Part shown: positions 33,789 through 46,270 of the stretch, in pieces
Layout of the letters: every line of letters begins with the position of its first letter
Position numbering within the stretch: position 1 is the first letter of the stretch
Assembly (NCBI GenBank): GCA_015501055.1
Contig: JADNYV010000007.1
Coordinates: 434,001 to 498,000, forward strand
Reading direction: 5' to 3'
DNA from: Mucidula mucida
Lineage: Eukaryota > Basidiomycota > Agaricomycetes > Agaricales > Physalacriaceae
DNA: 64,000 nucleotides
The notes under the pieces: model-generated
Seen by the model: the letters and a program-made list of their open reading frames with translations, nothing else
What the model was told of the DNA's origin: nothing
The model's database searches: none
Position numbers and translations under genes: made by a program

Positions 33789-36231
33789 ATGGACAAACTA
33801 ATCTCAGCACTACTGCATCCCCTAATATCCCTTAATGTCTGGTCGGAAGACAAGGGCATCGACGTCTTTTACTTGCTTTCCGCATTTTTTGCGTTTGGAA
33901 TATGGCTCGTCTTTCAACGGTATCAACGGGCACACAATAGTCCTCTTCCCTTCAAATTCAAAGTGCCAAAGGTGTGTTCGCTGTTTCCTACCTGTAGCCG
34001 CGAGTAACAATGAATATAGGAAGCCGATATTGGATGGGTGTCTATGACAATTGACGAGCCAAGTATCGATGCCCACACGAGGGATGACAGACTCATGCCC
34101 ATGATTCCCGACCACCGCAAGTTCATCACCAGCTTCGATCCCGCGACAGGACTTCACATTGCGACTACCCTAGCAGACGACAAGGAAGCTATTGAGCTTA
34201 AAATTCAGAAATCGGTCGCGGCGCAGAAAGAATGGAAAACAACGTCATTCACACAACGTCGTCGCGTCGTGCGTAGTCTTTTGAAGTGGCTCGTGGACAA
34301 TCAGGATTTGTGTGCAAGGGTAGCGTGCCGCGATACTGGCAAGACAAGTGCGTGCATATTCATGAAGCCAAGTACATCCATTGACGGCTGGCTGAAGTGA
34401 TTGATGCGGCCCTTGGAGAGATTCTCACAACATGCTCGAAGATGGAATGGCTCATCAACTATGGTGAAAAATATCTGCGTCCAGAAGGACGTTCGTGGAA
34501 CCTTATGCTTGCCTACAAATCATCGGAAGTGCACTACGAACCTCTCGGCGTTGTCGCAGGTCTAGTCTCGTGGAACTACCGTTAGTTACCATTCAGCAAC
34601 TTGAGATAGACATCATCTAACCTGCCCTCGTAGCTTTACACAACGCCTGGTCACCCATTTTGGCTGGTATCTTTGCAGGAAACGGAGTCGTCCTCAAATG
34701 CTCTGAGCAAGTGATTTGGTCGACTACTTGGTATATCGACATCATACAGAACTGCTTGCGTGCTTGTGGACACGACCCAGATCTTGTCCAGGTATAAATT
34801 ACCGTTCCTACCTTCCGACACGAATCTCATTGTACATAGGTCGTCGCATGCTTACCAGAAGAGGCCGATGTCTTAACTACCTCTCCATTCATAAAACATA
34901 TCACGTTCATCGGGTCTGAAGAGATTGGTCGTAAGGTCAGTGCAGAATTCAAACTCCCATATCCTGTGTTCATGCTATGTAAAGGTGGCCATGGCAGCAA
35001 CGAAGCATCTCACACCTGTTACTCTCGAGTTGGGAGGCAAAGACCCTGCAGTCATTCTTCCAGGTACTGATTTGAAGAAGTGGTCGAGCATCTGGATGCG
35101 TGGCGTTTTGTAAGTTTTTTTTTTCGCACACAGGTCTACCATCGTCTCATTCATAAACTAGCCAAAATGCCGGCCAGAACTGTATTGGCATCGAACGACT
35201 GATTGTTCATCGAGATCAATACGACGAACTACATGCTATTTTCCAAGACCGCGCCACGAAGCTCAGATTAGGATCGGTTATGGCGCCTACAGATCAAGGC
35301 TACTTATCCCCCGTTGACTGCGGTGCTATGATTTCCTCACATCGGTTTGACGGCCTCGAGCACATGATAAGGAGGGCGAAAGAGTCGGCCCCTGAAGACG
35401 AGCTCTGGGTCGACGGTGGCACGCGTTATGATCATGTCTTCAACGAGAAGGGGTGCTACTTCCTACCAACTGTTATAGGTCCGGTGACGAACGATATGGA
35501 AATTGCTCAGAAAGAATGTACGTCAAAATCGTTTCCTTGTGGATGTTCTTTTGACCTTGGTTGAAGTGTTCGCGCCTGTCGCACTCTTAATGCCTTACGA
35601 AAATATCGAGGATGCCATTGACATCGCCAATGGAACGCGCTATGGTCTCGGAGCCAGTGTTTTTGGACCTGATCAGGGTCTTTGCATCCAAGTTGCAAAG
35701 AAATTAGAGTGTGGGATGGTATCCGTCAACGACTTTGGAGTATTCTATGTACGTGTTCTTTTCTCTTCTGCTTCCTTTGCTTATGCGCTGGTTCTAGATC
35801 AAGTGTGTAGCTACCATTTTGCTTTCTATGTTGCCTAATTTGTTCTTCAGTCAAGACTTACCATTTGGTGGTGCCAAAGCTAGCGGTTATGGGCGCTTTG
35901 GTGAGAATTCTGCTCATTCATTTGAGTCGCTGATCTTATGATATGTTATCAGGCGGACCTGAAGGCCTCCGCTCCTTGACGAATCCCAAGGCGATCATGG
36001 TTGATAGATGGCCTTCTATAGCCCAAACGGGTATACCTAAGGTCTTGGATTATCCTATCCGCTCTCTTGGATCTAGCTGGTTTGTGAAGCTTTGTTGCAA
36101 CAGCCTCAAGGGTTCTGATTCTTACCTTCTCAAGGGATTTCACCTCTGGTTTGGTCCAATTTTTATATGCCGATGGCTGGAGGTCCAGAATACGAGGATT
36201 AGTGACACTTGTGAAAGCAGCACGGAAGTAA
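33789..36231 (+). CDS. Membrane-anchored aldehyde dehydrogenase (Msc7-like)
   Basis: Oxidises aldehydes with NAD(P). An N-terminal membrane segment ([17 protein letters not shown]) precedes the ALDH fold. Motifs: [32 protein letters not shown], general base Glu in [12 protein letters not shown], catalytic Cys in [47 protein letters not shown] and [23 protein letters not shown]. The C-terminus [11 protein letters not shown]...[20 protein letters not shown], reached by splicing about 36078-36137, matches the yeast Msc7 group. A 5-nt exon at 35798-35802 is needed to make YINQDLPFGG. No frame break. Probably ER or other membrane facing the cytosol. Confidence 0.92.
35798..35802 (+). other. 5-nt microexon of the aldehyde dehydrogenase
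   Basis: ATCAA between an acceptor (ttctag, ending 35797) and a donor (gtgtgt, from 35803), flanked by introns of 49 and 48 nt. It gives Y-I-N-Q-D-L-P-F-G, the family form. Without it, one 102-nt intron would break the frame. Confidence 0.8.
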
Positions 36232-36572
36232 ACATCGACGCTATATACCACCGTTTACCACGATATCTTTATGTTTTGCTTTGAATTTACTACCAGCTGT
36301 CCTTGATGCCCTTGATCTCACTGTGTCGTTACAAAACGACTAAACACAAGAGTCTGAACGTCGAGAACTCCTTTGCTCACGTGCGGATTCTATGTCAATC
36401 CCAATAAGGCAATCGCTCTCTCGTTCCTTCGTACGATCACCATCCATGCAGTGAGTGTTTTGGATTGAGAACTGCGCTCCAGTTCGCTAGAACGTTGTGA
36501 CTGCATTACTGTCCTTGGACCCTCTCTCTCCTTCCTGACCTCCTCGACATACGTTTCTAAAGGCCCTTGAGG
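36232..36572 (+). other. Intergenic, 341 nt, with candidate 5' leader intron
   Basis: Promoter of the Eaf1-like gene. A GTGAGT donor at about 36450 and an AAG acceptor at about 36562 could be a leader intron. An upstream ATG at 36392 could instead be the start, but I prefer 36573. Confidence 0.35.
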
Positions 36573-39500
36573 ATGTCACTGGATTCTTTGGACAATTTAG
36601 TGGAAAGCCGGGTCACACAGTTACAGTGAGTTTCGGTAATTATCGGCTGAATCAACGTATTAACGGACTAGCAGAGAAATATCCCAACGCCGCAATGTTC
36701 TTTTGAAGGAAATGTACAGCATGATTAGAAGTCGCGACAATATTGGAGGTATCCTTACGCTTGACGAGGACGGAGGCGAAGGAGAAGATCTTCAGTTATT
36801 CCTGCAAAAGCACGATCTGAACAAAAAGTGTGTTTTGGCGATATTCGTGATATGTAACTCATCTTACTGTGAATACAGTCCGGACAGTGGAAGTATTGCC
36901 AATCTTCAAAACCTTTCATTATTTGCATGCACAAACTCTCAATCCACCAACTCTGCCACGGAAGATGCGTCCGCCGTAGGAACACGCGACAATTCGCCCA
37001 AAGGAGCCCGACAAGCAAGAGCAGACTCGGCGGATGAACTTGATTCAATTGAACGCCCTTCCCGCGCCTTATCCAATGCCCGTCGTAGTAGGTCCGCTCC
37101 CAAATCTATCAAAATAATTAGCGCACCAGAGCCCACAACAGTCCCTGTTGTATCGGACGTTCGACCAGACTCTGAATCTTCTGTGTCTCGTCCGCCTCAG
37201 GCGGATGGCCCAGGCGGAGATAAAGGAAACAGTGCACCAAAGAATGAAACCATAGTCGCTTCCGGTCCTCACGAAGACGTGATCATGCAAGACGTTGAAC
37301 AAGCCACTCGTGTCAAAGTAGAAGAGCGACAGGCGCCATCCATACATCCTGATCCCCAGGTGTCGCATCCTTCCGCCCCAAAGAAAGAAGAAGAGGAGGA
37401 AGAGGAAGAGAGTGCCATGGTTGTCGATGCTTCACAGAGCGCCGCCCCGCCTATTGCGCCCCATTCCTCCATTTGTTCCAACGCGAATACGACTCCGGGG
37501 ACCTTCACACCGAGTGCTAACGCGCCCGTTACACCTGCCATCACCGTTCGGCCTCAGGACCTGCACCCGCAGACCCCCAATATCTCACGGCCATCGTCCA
37601 CGCAGACAATGGCTCCCACTCCGTCGAAAGTTACAGGTAATCCCTCTGAGGGCACGTTGAAAGACCCCAGTCAGCACGCCAATCCCAATAGCCAACGCCA
37701 CCCATTTGACCCTCATTACACGCTGCCTCCAATCAAGTCCTTGCCCGCAGAGTTCAACCGAAAATCAAAGGTTAAGAACAAAAGACGCGAGAAAGAAGGG
37801 AAGAGGGAAAAAGATAAGGATAAAGATAAAGACAGGGATGAATGGACGTCTTTGGGTCTTAATCGTTGGGGATTTACAATCAGTGCTAACCCGGTGTGGA
37901 GGAGGGTTTCTAGGGCATCCAAGTGTTTAACAACCCGTGACTGGAGTGTGAGTACATTCGGTTCTTTGGTCAATCAATCATTGAGTCGAAGAACTTCTGC
38001 AGGTCGCCATGACTGAGCTCCGACTCACAAGAGTTATCGATCGCATTGAAACTCTCAAGGATGCTGGTAAATGGAGTTTTAGGCAGCCGAAGAAGCAGCG
38101 CGCTGTTGATAATATCAACAAGACGCACTGGGATTACTTGTTGGACGAAATGGTACGCTCGTATCACCTAGTACGCTTCTTCTCTCAAAGGCTCCCGGAT
38201 AGAAATGGATGCGCATCGATTTTAGGGAAGAACGAAAGTGGAAGATAGCCGTGGCGTACAATCTGTCTACCTCTGTTCTCGAGTGGCACGCAGCTGGTTC
38301 GTTGGAAGAACGACTGGAGCAAGGGATCTGTGTAAAATGGCGTCGTCCTCTTGAGGATGAGCAAACCCAGGATGCAGAGGCTTCTGAACTCGATCCGGGT
38401 TTGATGGATGTCGACGACGCAGAGCCACCGGCGCAAGATTCCGAGAAAGCGAGCAAGAATGCGCCTAACACTTCAATGCTTATGCTCGACTATGGTTCAG
38501 ATGACGATGATGGCGACGACCAGGACAGGGAAAGTGCCGTCGATGCTCTTGAGACAGCAGCCTTGATTGAAGAGTCCTTGGATCGCTTGGAGACGGTGCA
38601 GGATCACAATGTGGGACGTATCGAACCTACCTTCGAACCTAACAAAGAGCCGAAAGTAGAAGAGGTCGACTTTTCGTCTTCGTTGGCACAACGCGACGAT
38701 ATGGAGGTGGACGTCAAACCCGATAACCAGTCATCCGAGCCTAGCTCCTTGCAGGATTCTCTAAACAAGGGCCTGAAATCGGATTCCGTCAATCCTGTGC
38801 TAGCCTCCAAGTCGACAACACCAGGCGGCCCCGAACGAGCACTTCCGACTTCCAAAGCGTCTAGGATCAGCATGTATGGACCTGTTCGGGAACGTATAGT
38901 GTTCTCGGATGCTGACAAGCTGTTCGTCGATCTGGACGACTTTAAAGTTCGTAACTCTGCGGACAAGAACCGCGAAGCCGAAATGAGCGAACTCAATCTT
39001 CCCGTTGCTGATTTGGCCGATCTATTTCCCGATTTGCAGACCTTGTCTCTATTTGATCCTCCTCCTGTCGATCCGCCACCAGTAGAAGGGAAGAAAAAGG
39101 ACAAGAAGATCGACAAGGACGACGGGACGAAACGAATAGATGAATTCACTCATTCGAAGGTGTTCCCCGTTGGAAAGTTTATGACGACGAAGCCCACACT
39201 TGTCAGTGCCCTGCAACCTGCGAAGCGCTGGAGAAATGGGCAATGGTTACCTTGGGAGGAACCACCAGTGCAAGCCACAGAAGCTCCTTCTACTCGGGCT
39301 TTGGAAGAGGCTGCAAGCGGTAGGCGATGTGCTTGGTTCGTTGAGATCCTTCTTATGTATTGTTAGAACTCTTTGGGCGCGTTGGCCCACGGGAAACTGC
39401 TGGATCTCTTGGGCACCCGTATACATCAAAGAGAGACCTCATTTGGACTCCCAAGGACGATGACCTTCTCAAGTCGCTCATTGAGAAGTACGGAGCGCTG

Positions 39501-40911
39501 GATCGCGAGAAAGGCACGAACTGGAAGCTCATAGCAGAGTGCTTCAACGCGTCTCGAATTTCTGTCCCTTCGGATCGACGCATTCCTGGTGACTGCCTCT
39601 TACGATGGCGAGAGAAGTGGGGTCCCCTCGAAAATCATGCTCGTGATTTACCGCCACCGTCGACGCCTTCCATATTTGGAGCCAGTGTTCCGTCAACGCC
39701 ACAGCCCGCATCAATGATGACTCGAGGCGTGAAACGGCTCGCTAGCAATTCGGTGTCAAGTCTTACGGGACCTTCGCTGTTGTCAATGGGCTTTGAAGAG
39801 CCCAAGAACAAACGACACAAGACGGTCCAGGATTGCATGCGAAAATTGATCAAGCGTCGGGCAGAATTGGCCGCCAAGAACAGCGGTAGGCTCTTGTTCT
39901 CATAATCCTATCAATGATTTTTCTGATCATCATTTCCGTAGGTCGGAAAAGCAGTAACGTACACGAGACGCATGCTCAGTACGCTAAATTGCCAATCAAG
40001 ACTCCGGCAGAGCTGGTTCGCGTAAAGATGGAGAAGGACAAAAATGAGTTGCATGCCAAGCAGCAACAGGCTCAACAAGCTCAGGCTGCTTTGGCCAATC
40101 GCAAGGGTATTGCCGTCCCAGCGCCAGCCAATGGACAGCAACAACAACAATCCCAGCAGCCGCCTCAGCCACAACAAGTACCCAATGGACAGACGGTACC
40201 TAGTCAGGCTCCGGTTCCAGTCCAAGCACAGGTTGCGACTCAAGTTCCCGCTCAGCCGAAGCCAGTCGCTTCTGCTCAGCAAGCCACGAGTATACCAATC
40301 CGAAGTCAAGTCAACATCTCGCAACAACGCATGGCGACGCCACATATTTCGAATCGACCATCTCCACAGCAAATGCTCCGAAATCAGCAGCAGATGCCGC
40401 AACAAGGTTTACCGTCACATGCACAACTCACTCAACAACAGATTCAGAACGCCATTGCTCATCTTCAAGCCCAGACTGCAGCTGCCCAAGCCGCCGCCGC
40501 TACACAGGGAGCGAATAGCTTGCCTGTTGTCAATGGCACGACCGCAAGTATGTCTCCTCCTTATGCCCGGGACTCGACGTCTTCTCCGGCACATGCCTCA
40601 CCACCCCTCACTTCTGCTGCAGCAACAGGGAATGTGAACTCTCCGCGTCCGGCGTCTACGCAACCTCGAGCGACTCCGCATTACTACCTGCCGAACGTGG
40701 GATATACTCCGGAGCAACTGCAGATGTTATCGATGCGGTATCAGGTAATGGTTGGTTTCTTATGTGATTGGTGATTTCCTGAGTTTTATGTTTGTTTAAT
40801 TAGGCGCAACATCAGCATAGTATGCAGCAGGCTGCTCAGCAGGCTCAACAGGCTCAACAGGGACAACAACAACAACAACAGCAGCAGCAGCAGCAGGCGC
40901 CACAGCAGTAG
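36573..40911 (+). CDS. vid21: Eaf1/Vid21-like HSA-SANT protein (NuA4 histone acetyltransferase scaffold)
   Basis: Begins MSLDSLDNLVESRVTQLHRE with a helical start ISQRRNVLLKEMYSMI. Disordered regions follow, with a Lys/Asp run (KDKDKDKDRD, about 37810-37840). The HSA domain (about 38080-38290) reads KTHWDYLLDEM, KWMRIDFREERKWKIAVAY and NLSTSVLEWH. The Myb/SANT domain (about 39440-39630) reads LIWTPKDDDLLKSLIEKYG, GTNWKLIAECFN and CLLRWREKWGP. The C-terminal third is Gln/Ala/Pro-rich and ends in polyglutamine. HSA plus SANT plus Q-rich tail is the Eaf1/Vid21 layout: HSA binds actin and Arp4, and the protein scaffolds NuA4 in the nucleus. No frame break. The intron near 36830-36877 is a multiple of three and might be retained. 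Confidence 0.9.
40864..40898 (+). repeat. CAA/CAG repeat coding polyglutamine
   Basis: A mixed CAA and CAG run in the last exon of the Eaf1-like gene, coding about eleven Gln. Such runs vary in length between strains. Confidence 0.85.
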
Positions 40912-41639
40912 ACCTTTTTTTCTTCGTTTTGTGTTGTATTATTGTACTCGCAGCTATTTGGATTTTTATTCAGTCGTCTCACGGCAAGCACATCCCAGCT
41001 TCTATTGTTGGCCCAAGCGTGTAGCTCACGGAACACACTGCCCGCGAGCGCGGGTATTTTTGGTGTGTTGGTAAAGAATTTGCGATAACACCAGACACGA
41101 CACCGCCCGAACGTTTGATTCTTGAACGCTCTGCACTGATCGTCCATTGCTGTATAGCGCTCTCAATTTGCCCTAGAAGGCCGAGCAAAATCGATCAGTA
41201 ACGTGATAATTCTTAGCTTCTTGTGCGACCTTGGTCTGCTTGGGGCGCGCGACGTAATGAAAGGATATTTATTGGTGATAGCCCTACATGCTATTGCATT
41301 AATTCAGCAATACCTAGTGCACGATTTTGACGGAGACATGAGAGCACGAAACATTGCCAAGCTGAAAGGGGAAACGGACAATCTTGCGATGCCCCCCTGA
41401 AACAAGTGGATGTCACACTGTCCTGCCTTAGGCGCTAATAAGGCAGCCCCTGCTTTTCTTCCCCACAACTATCAACTTCCTCGACGTCGCCCGCGTCCCC
41501 GAACTCGTCGTTGTCGTCGGCAACGGTGCCCACGCCTGCCATTCCTTGATTCCATCAGTGCTTCCAAGCTCGGCTTGACATATTGACGTTCGGCCTTTTT
41601 CTCCTCGTGTTGTTTTTCGACTTACCTTCTTCTCCCAGC
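40912..41639 (+). other. Intergenic, 728 nt
   Basis: 3' side of the Eaf1-like gene and promoter of the GH5 gene. A 65-residue frame at 41203-41400 has no start context or family motif and I do not call it. Confidence 0.5.
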
Positions 41640-44379
41640 ATGTCTGGTCCCAACGACACCACGAGAAACGTTGCCTACGATCCGTTGCCCTTAACCGGCG
41701 AGGAGCCCCATGGCGATTCTCTATATAATGATCCCAACCGTTCCCTGAGCGGCACTCCCCAGCCCCCACTGCACCAGCTACAATCAACCGACGATTTTGG
41801 CATCCCCGCTGGTGCGGCTCAGCCGCGTTTCCTTGGCGCTGCCCTGTACAGCGAGGGTGGAGGTGCAGGCGGCGGGCCCAGCATGCGCGACAGTTACGCC
41901 TCCTCACACAACACCTATCCTTCGGCGGGCGGGCGGGATTCCGAGTACAGTTCATCCGTATACGGTCTGACAGACGGCCAACGAGGGGCAGACACGTCGG
42001 GCCAGATCTATGCTGGAGGCTATCGTGACGATCCCAGAGATACAGAGTATTATGGCGGCGATGGCGCAATGCCCATGGCGTCTGTCGGCAGCAGGGGCAG
42101 CAGATACTTGGAAGAAAAACGCGCCGCTTACGCTCCGCCGCGCTCAAAGCGGAAGGTTATAATCGGTTGTGGTATCCTCGCTGGTATCCTCCTCATCCTC
42201 GCCATCGTCATCCCCGTCTACTTTGCCGTCGTGAAGCCTAATAACAAAAACAGCAATAACAATGGGGACAGCGACGGCGACTCGAATGGCTCTGAGGCAC
42301 CTTCGGCGACAAGTACCGGAAAGCCGACGTCAGTCCTCGTAACAGGTGGTTCAGGGAGCAAAGTGACGACAGACGATGGGACGACGTTCACGTACAAGAA
42401 TGACTTTGGTGGAATTTGGTATCACGATCCTCAGGATCCTTGGCATAACGGAGCGCGCGCGCAGTCATGGTCGCCTGCGTTGAACGAAACTTTCAAGTAC
42501 GGTGTGGATAAAATTAGAGGGTACGAATTTGATATTGATTGTTTTGCCGCGTACTGAATGTGGGTTTTCAGTGTCAACATTGGTGGATGGTTAACAATAG
42601 AGCCTGTGCGTCTTTTCCCCATCTTTCGTATTCAGCCACTCATCTTTCTTTAGTTCATGCAAGTCTTTTCTCGGTGCTTACAACGCTGCTTCATACTGAC
42701 CGGTCTCCAGCTCTCCTGCTCTCTTTGAGCCGTTCGGCACTGAGGCTGTTGATGAATATACTCTGCACACCCTGATCAAAGCTCAAGACGGCAACTGGGA
42801 CAAAATCGAGGAGCATTACAAGACATTCATCGTTAGTAGTCTTGGTCTTCAAGTGGACCTTACACTAATTCTATCTAGACTGAACAAGACTTTGCTAACA
42901 TTGCCGCTGCTGGATTAAACTTCGTCCGTATTCCTATTCCTTACTGGGCAATTGAGGTTCGCGAAGGCGAACCCTTCTTCCCTAAAGTTGCATGGACGTA
43001 CGTGATCGTATCCTTTTTTGAACGCTTTTCGTTTCAACATCTTGCGCAGGTATTTCCTCAAGGGCATCGAATGGGCTCGCAAATATGGTATCCGCATCAA
43101 CTTGGATTTCCACGCATTACCAGGCAGTCAGAATGGATGGAACCACTCTGGAAAGCTCGGCACAGTTAACTTCTTGAACGGTCCTATGGGTTACGCTAAT
43201 GCCCAACGGTCACTCGACTACATCCGTATCATTGCTGAATTCATATCCCAACCTCAATATCGCGACGTTGTAGTCTTGTTCGGTATCGCGAATGAAGTTC
43301 AAGGATCTACTGTTGGTAAAGAACAAGTCCAAGCCTTGTGAGTTTCTCTTCATCGTGGAATCCCTGCGTCTCATCCATTTATTAGCTATCTGCAAGCCTA
43401 CGAGATTGTCCGCAATGCAGGTGGTACTGGAGAGGGCAACGGTCCTTGGGTTGGTTTCCATGATGCCTTCTTTGGCCGCGACGATTGGTCTGGTTTCCTC
43501 GCCGGCGGAGATCGCATGACTCTTGATTCTCATCCCTATATCGCCTTTGGTGGCCAGTCTGCAGCCGCTATGTCTTCGTTTGCCACTACCCCTTGTGATA
43601 ACTGGGGTGCAGGGGTCAATGGTACAATGGCTGATTTTGGTTTTGCCAATGCCGGCGAGTGGAGTAATGCTGTCAGCGATTGTGGTCTGTTCCTCAACGG
43701 TGTCGGCCTTGGTACTCGGTACGAAGGAAACTACACGGAGGCGACTACGGCTGTTGGAAGTTGTGAACCACTGCTGGATTGGGAGAACTGGGATGACACT
43801 ATGAAGGCTGCAGTCAAACAATTTGCTATGGCTAGTATGGATGCTCTCCAGGTATGTTCGTACGTTTCTAATTCCTAATGTCGACTCACTGTCTGTCAGA
43901 ACTGGTTCTTCTGGACTTGGAAGATTGGCGAATCGACTGAGTGGGGAACTGTTCGCAGCCCAGCATGGTCGTACTCTCTCGGACTCGCGAACGGATGGAT
44001 GCCCGAGGATCCTCGTGAGGCTGTTGGCGTGTGCGGAAACACCGCTCCTTTCCAGGGTAGTCTTGCGGCCTGGCAAACAGGAGGCGCTGGAGCTGGCACA
44101 ATCACTGCTGCGACTGGTGACATTGCTTGGCCACCTGCCACAATAAGTAACGGAGGCGCTGTCACTGATCTACCATCGTACACGCCCACTGGCTCCGTTC
44201 CGACGCTGACAGCGGACTCGGCTATCTCCAAAGCTGCAACAGCAACAAAAGTAAGCCTTGGAAATGGCTGGAATAACCCCGACGACAAGGCTGGTCTAAT
44301 GACTGACATCGCGTCATGTTCGTATCTCGATCCATGGGTTGGACCGACTGCAGCACCCCCGTCCCCGTTGTGCTCATGA
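41640..44379 (+). CDS. Membrane-anchored GH5 exo-beta-1,3-glucanase (GH5_9, ExgD-like)
   Basis: Type II membrane layout: a cytosolic Ser/Gly-rich N-terminus of about 180 residues, one membrane helix (IIGCGILAGILLILAIVIPV) after a basic stop (RSKRK), a Ser/Asn/Asp linker, then the catalytic domain. Domain motifs: GVNIGGWLTIEPFISPALFE, FVRIPIPYWAIE, RINLDFHALPGSQNG, acid/base Glu in LFGIANEVQG, SHPYIAF, nucleophile Glu in ANAGEWSNAVSDCG, and WFFWTWKIG. It removes glucose from beta-1,3-glucan at the cell surface. Introns at 42606-42653 and 42659-42710 bracket a 5-nt exon; the second has a GC donor. No frame break. The tail is Ser/Thr-rich. Confidence 0.93.
42654..42658 (+). other. 5-nt microexon of the GH5 glucanase next to a GC-AG intron
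   Basis: TTCAT preceded by acceptor tttag and followed by GCAAGT, the classic GC-donor sequence. It joins EP to F-I-S-P-A-L-F, the family consensus. The alternatives (GT donor 3 nt further on, or skipping) break the frame or the motif. Confidence 0.75.
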
Positions 44380-44732
44380 GCAACTGCCATGCCTGCGCTC
44401 TTACGATTATTTATCTTCATGCTATGTTGTTTTTTGGAATGTACGCAGAACGTTTTAAGTGCCTTTTATGGATGTTTTCTTGCGAATTGGCCCTTTTTAT
44501 TACCATATACATCTTTACTGCACTGGACTCTTTGGACTGATACACAAGCCACGCTCGTTACTAGCATACCTTTCGATTTATCCTACAAGCAATGTAAAGA
44601 CGCTCATATGTATTTAATAGGAGCGAATCGGACTGCATTTGTGGTCGATTCTGGGTTCACTCGGGGAACTTGTGGTGTACATTTCGATGTGTTCGTTATA
44701 TGTTACAAGTTGGATTGGAGGTTGGTGAGAAC
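44380..44732 (+). other. Convergent 3' region, 353 nt
   Basis: Between the convergent GH5 and ATPase-inhibitor-like genes. No supported gene. Confidence 0.55.
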
Positions 44733-45055
44733 TCAGTGCTCTCCGCTAGTCGTGGCGAAACGATCTTCCAAATCTTCTTGGCCGCCGAAGCCACCTTCAA
44801 AATCGCGCTCAGTGGATGCTGCTTTAGGTTTCTCGGACTCAAGCTTCTCTCTCAAGGTAGCGAGTTGCTCTTGCTCCTGGTGGATCATTGATGGCAGTGA
44901 CTCGGGTCTTAGCGTGCCTACATACCTTGTTGTGGGCATATTGAGCTTCGTCTGCCTGTTCCTTAGATTTCCAGGCTTTATCCTGTGATGCAGAGTTTAA
45001 CGGCATGAACTCAGAGACACGGAGGGTTTACTTGTGCTGTTGCGCCAGACGACAT
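44733..45055 (-). CDS. Small ATPase-inhibitor (IATP/IF1)-like protein
   Basis: Three exons (44733-44876, 44926-44982, 45032-45055) give 74 residues: MSSGATAQDKAWKSKEQADE, AQYAHNKEQEQLATLREKLE and an acidic Gly-rich tail. The pattern W-x-SKE-x-AxE-x-x-Y...KEQEQL-x-x-LR-x-KL resembles the inhibitory core and coiled coil of mitochondrial F1-ATPase inhibitor. It differs from the family in lacking a clear N-terminal presequence and the basic residues before the core, so it may be a cytosolic relative. It is too short and spliced to be seen as one frame. Convergent with GH5 and downstream of the NmrA-like gene on the same strand. Confidence 0.55.
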
Positions 45056-45168
45056 GGTAGTTCGAGTATAAGATTGAATTATGACGCGCACATGCTGGAA
45101 CACCTGCGCGTCATCATGCCGAATCAACTTGCGATTCAAAATTTACATGGATGTTTAATGATACAGTA

Positions 45169-46270
45169 TTATGCAGTCTTCTTGGATTGAAAATCTTCCT
45201 TCATCTTACTGATATAATCTCTCATACCCTGGCTGGACTTGAGCCATTGACGATATGTAGAAGCCGCGGAATTGATACTTATCGTCTGTTCTACGCTCTG
45301 AAGAGAGAATGAGTTCAAATTCCACGCAATATCGCACCGAAGACTTACCTTGACGCCTGTTCCCGGACCAGAACGCGTAATGAACTCAAAAGAAAGGTAT
45401 AATGTCTCCGCAAGAGGGTGATCAGCGTGTCGAGTAGCCTCGAACTGCTCCCGGTCAAGTTCGACAGCAACGTAGGCTTTCTCTCCTGTGACATCTGAAA
45501 ACTGGGTAACGACGTCGCGGAAAGAGAGATATTCGACGCAAATCTTTATCTTGACGCCTGAGAGTTTGAATACACAAACTACATGACCAAGGGCGGTGGA
45601 CTCACCGGTATACTTTTCAGGCTCCACGAAGGCCGGAACTACCCAGCCTCCGAACTCCTCAACACTCATTGCGTAGATCGGAAGATCTGGAGGAACCGTG
45701 ACGGCCCAACCAAAGCCTTTCTCATCATCATATGTCGGGGGGAAGAACGGCGAGAAGAAATTCTCGTAGTACATGGGGATGTAGACGAACGTCCAAGGAA
45801 TGCTAGCCTCGATGAAGCGATCCTCGATAAGCGCCTTGGATGTCCAGCTGATGGCGCTACATTCCCCTTCGCGTCCCTCGACCGTCGACCACACGACGTG
45901 CTTCACGTCACACGTCCTAGCGGCTTCGACCATGTTCCTCCCGTGGACCTGCTCCAGGTCGTATCCGTGCTCGTAGAACTGTGTCACGCAAAACAGGCCC
46001 CATGCGCCAGTGAACGCGGCCGTGACCTCATCCAGGTTGCCAAGTTCAGCTTTGACGACTTGGACGCCTCGTGCGGCGAGCTTTTTGGAGGCACGGGAGT
46101 CCGGATTGCGGGTTATGGCGCGTACGGTGAATTTGCCGGCTGGTTGTTTGAGGAGATACTCTACTACGGAACTCCCTTGCCTTTGAAGACGCGAGTTATT
46201 ATTCTTAGAGGGTCTGTGTTAGTAAGACTCACTGCCCAGTGGCTCCAATTACCGCGATCAATTTGGACAT
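45169..46270 (-). CDS. NmrA-like NAD(P)-binding protein
   Basis: The N-terminus is a Rossmann motif (KLIAVIGATGQQGSSVVEYL, GxxGxxG). Further signs: FTVRAITRNPDSRASKKLAA, VVKAELGNLDEVTAAF, GAWGLFCVTQF, KHVVWSTVEG, FIEASIPWTFVYIPMYYENF and SVEEFGGWVVPAFVEP. These belong to the atypical SDR/NmrA group, which in fungi includes redox-sensing transcription co-regulators and reductases. The C-terminus ends SQGMRDYISKMKEDFQSKK. Four exons, all in frame. Start at 46270 is the Met directly before the motif. Substrate or partner unknown. Confidence 0.9.

Noticed and set aside
36060..36150. Suspected frameshift near the end of the aldehyde dehydrogenase
   Set aside because: A GTTTGT...CTCAAG intron joins SSW to [11 protein letters not shown] in frame.
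44389..44988. 199-codon hydrophobic plus-strand frame
   Set aside because: It overlaps the 3' region of GH5 and the well-spliced small gene on minus; no motif and no start context.
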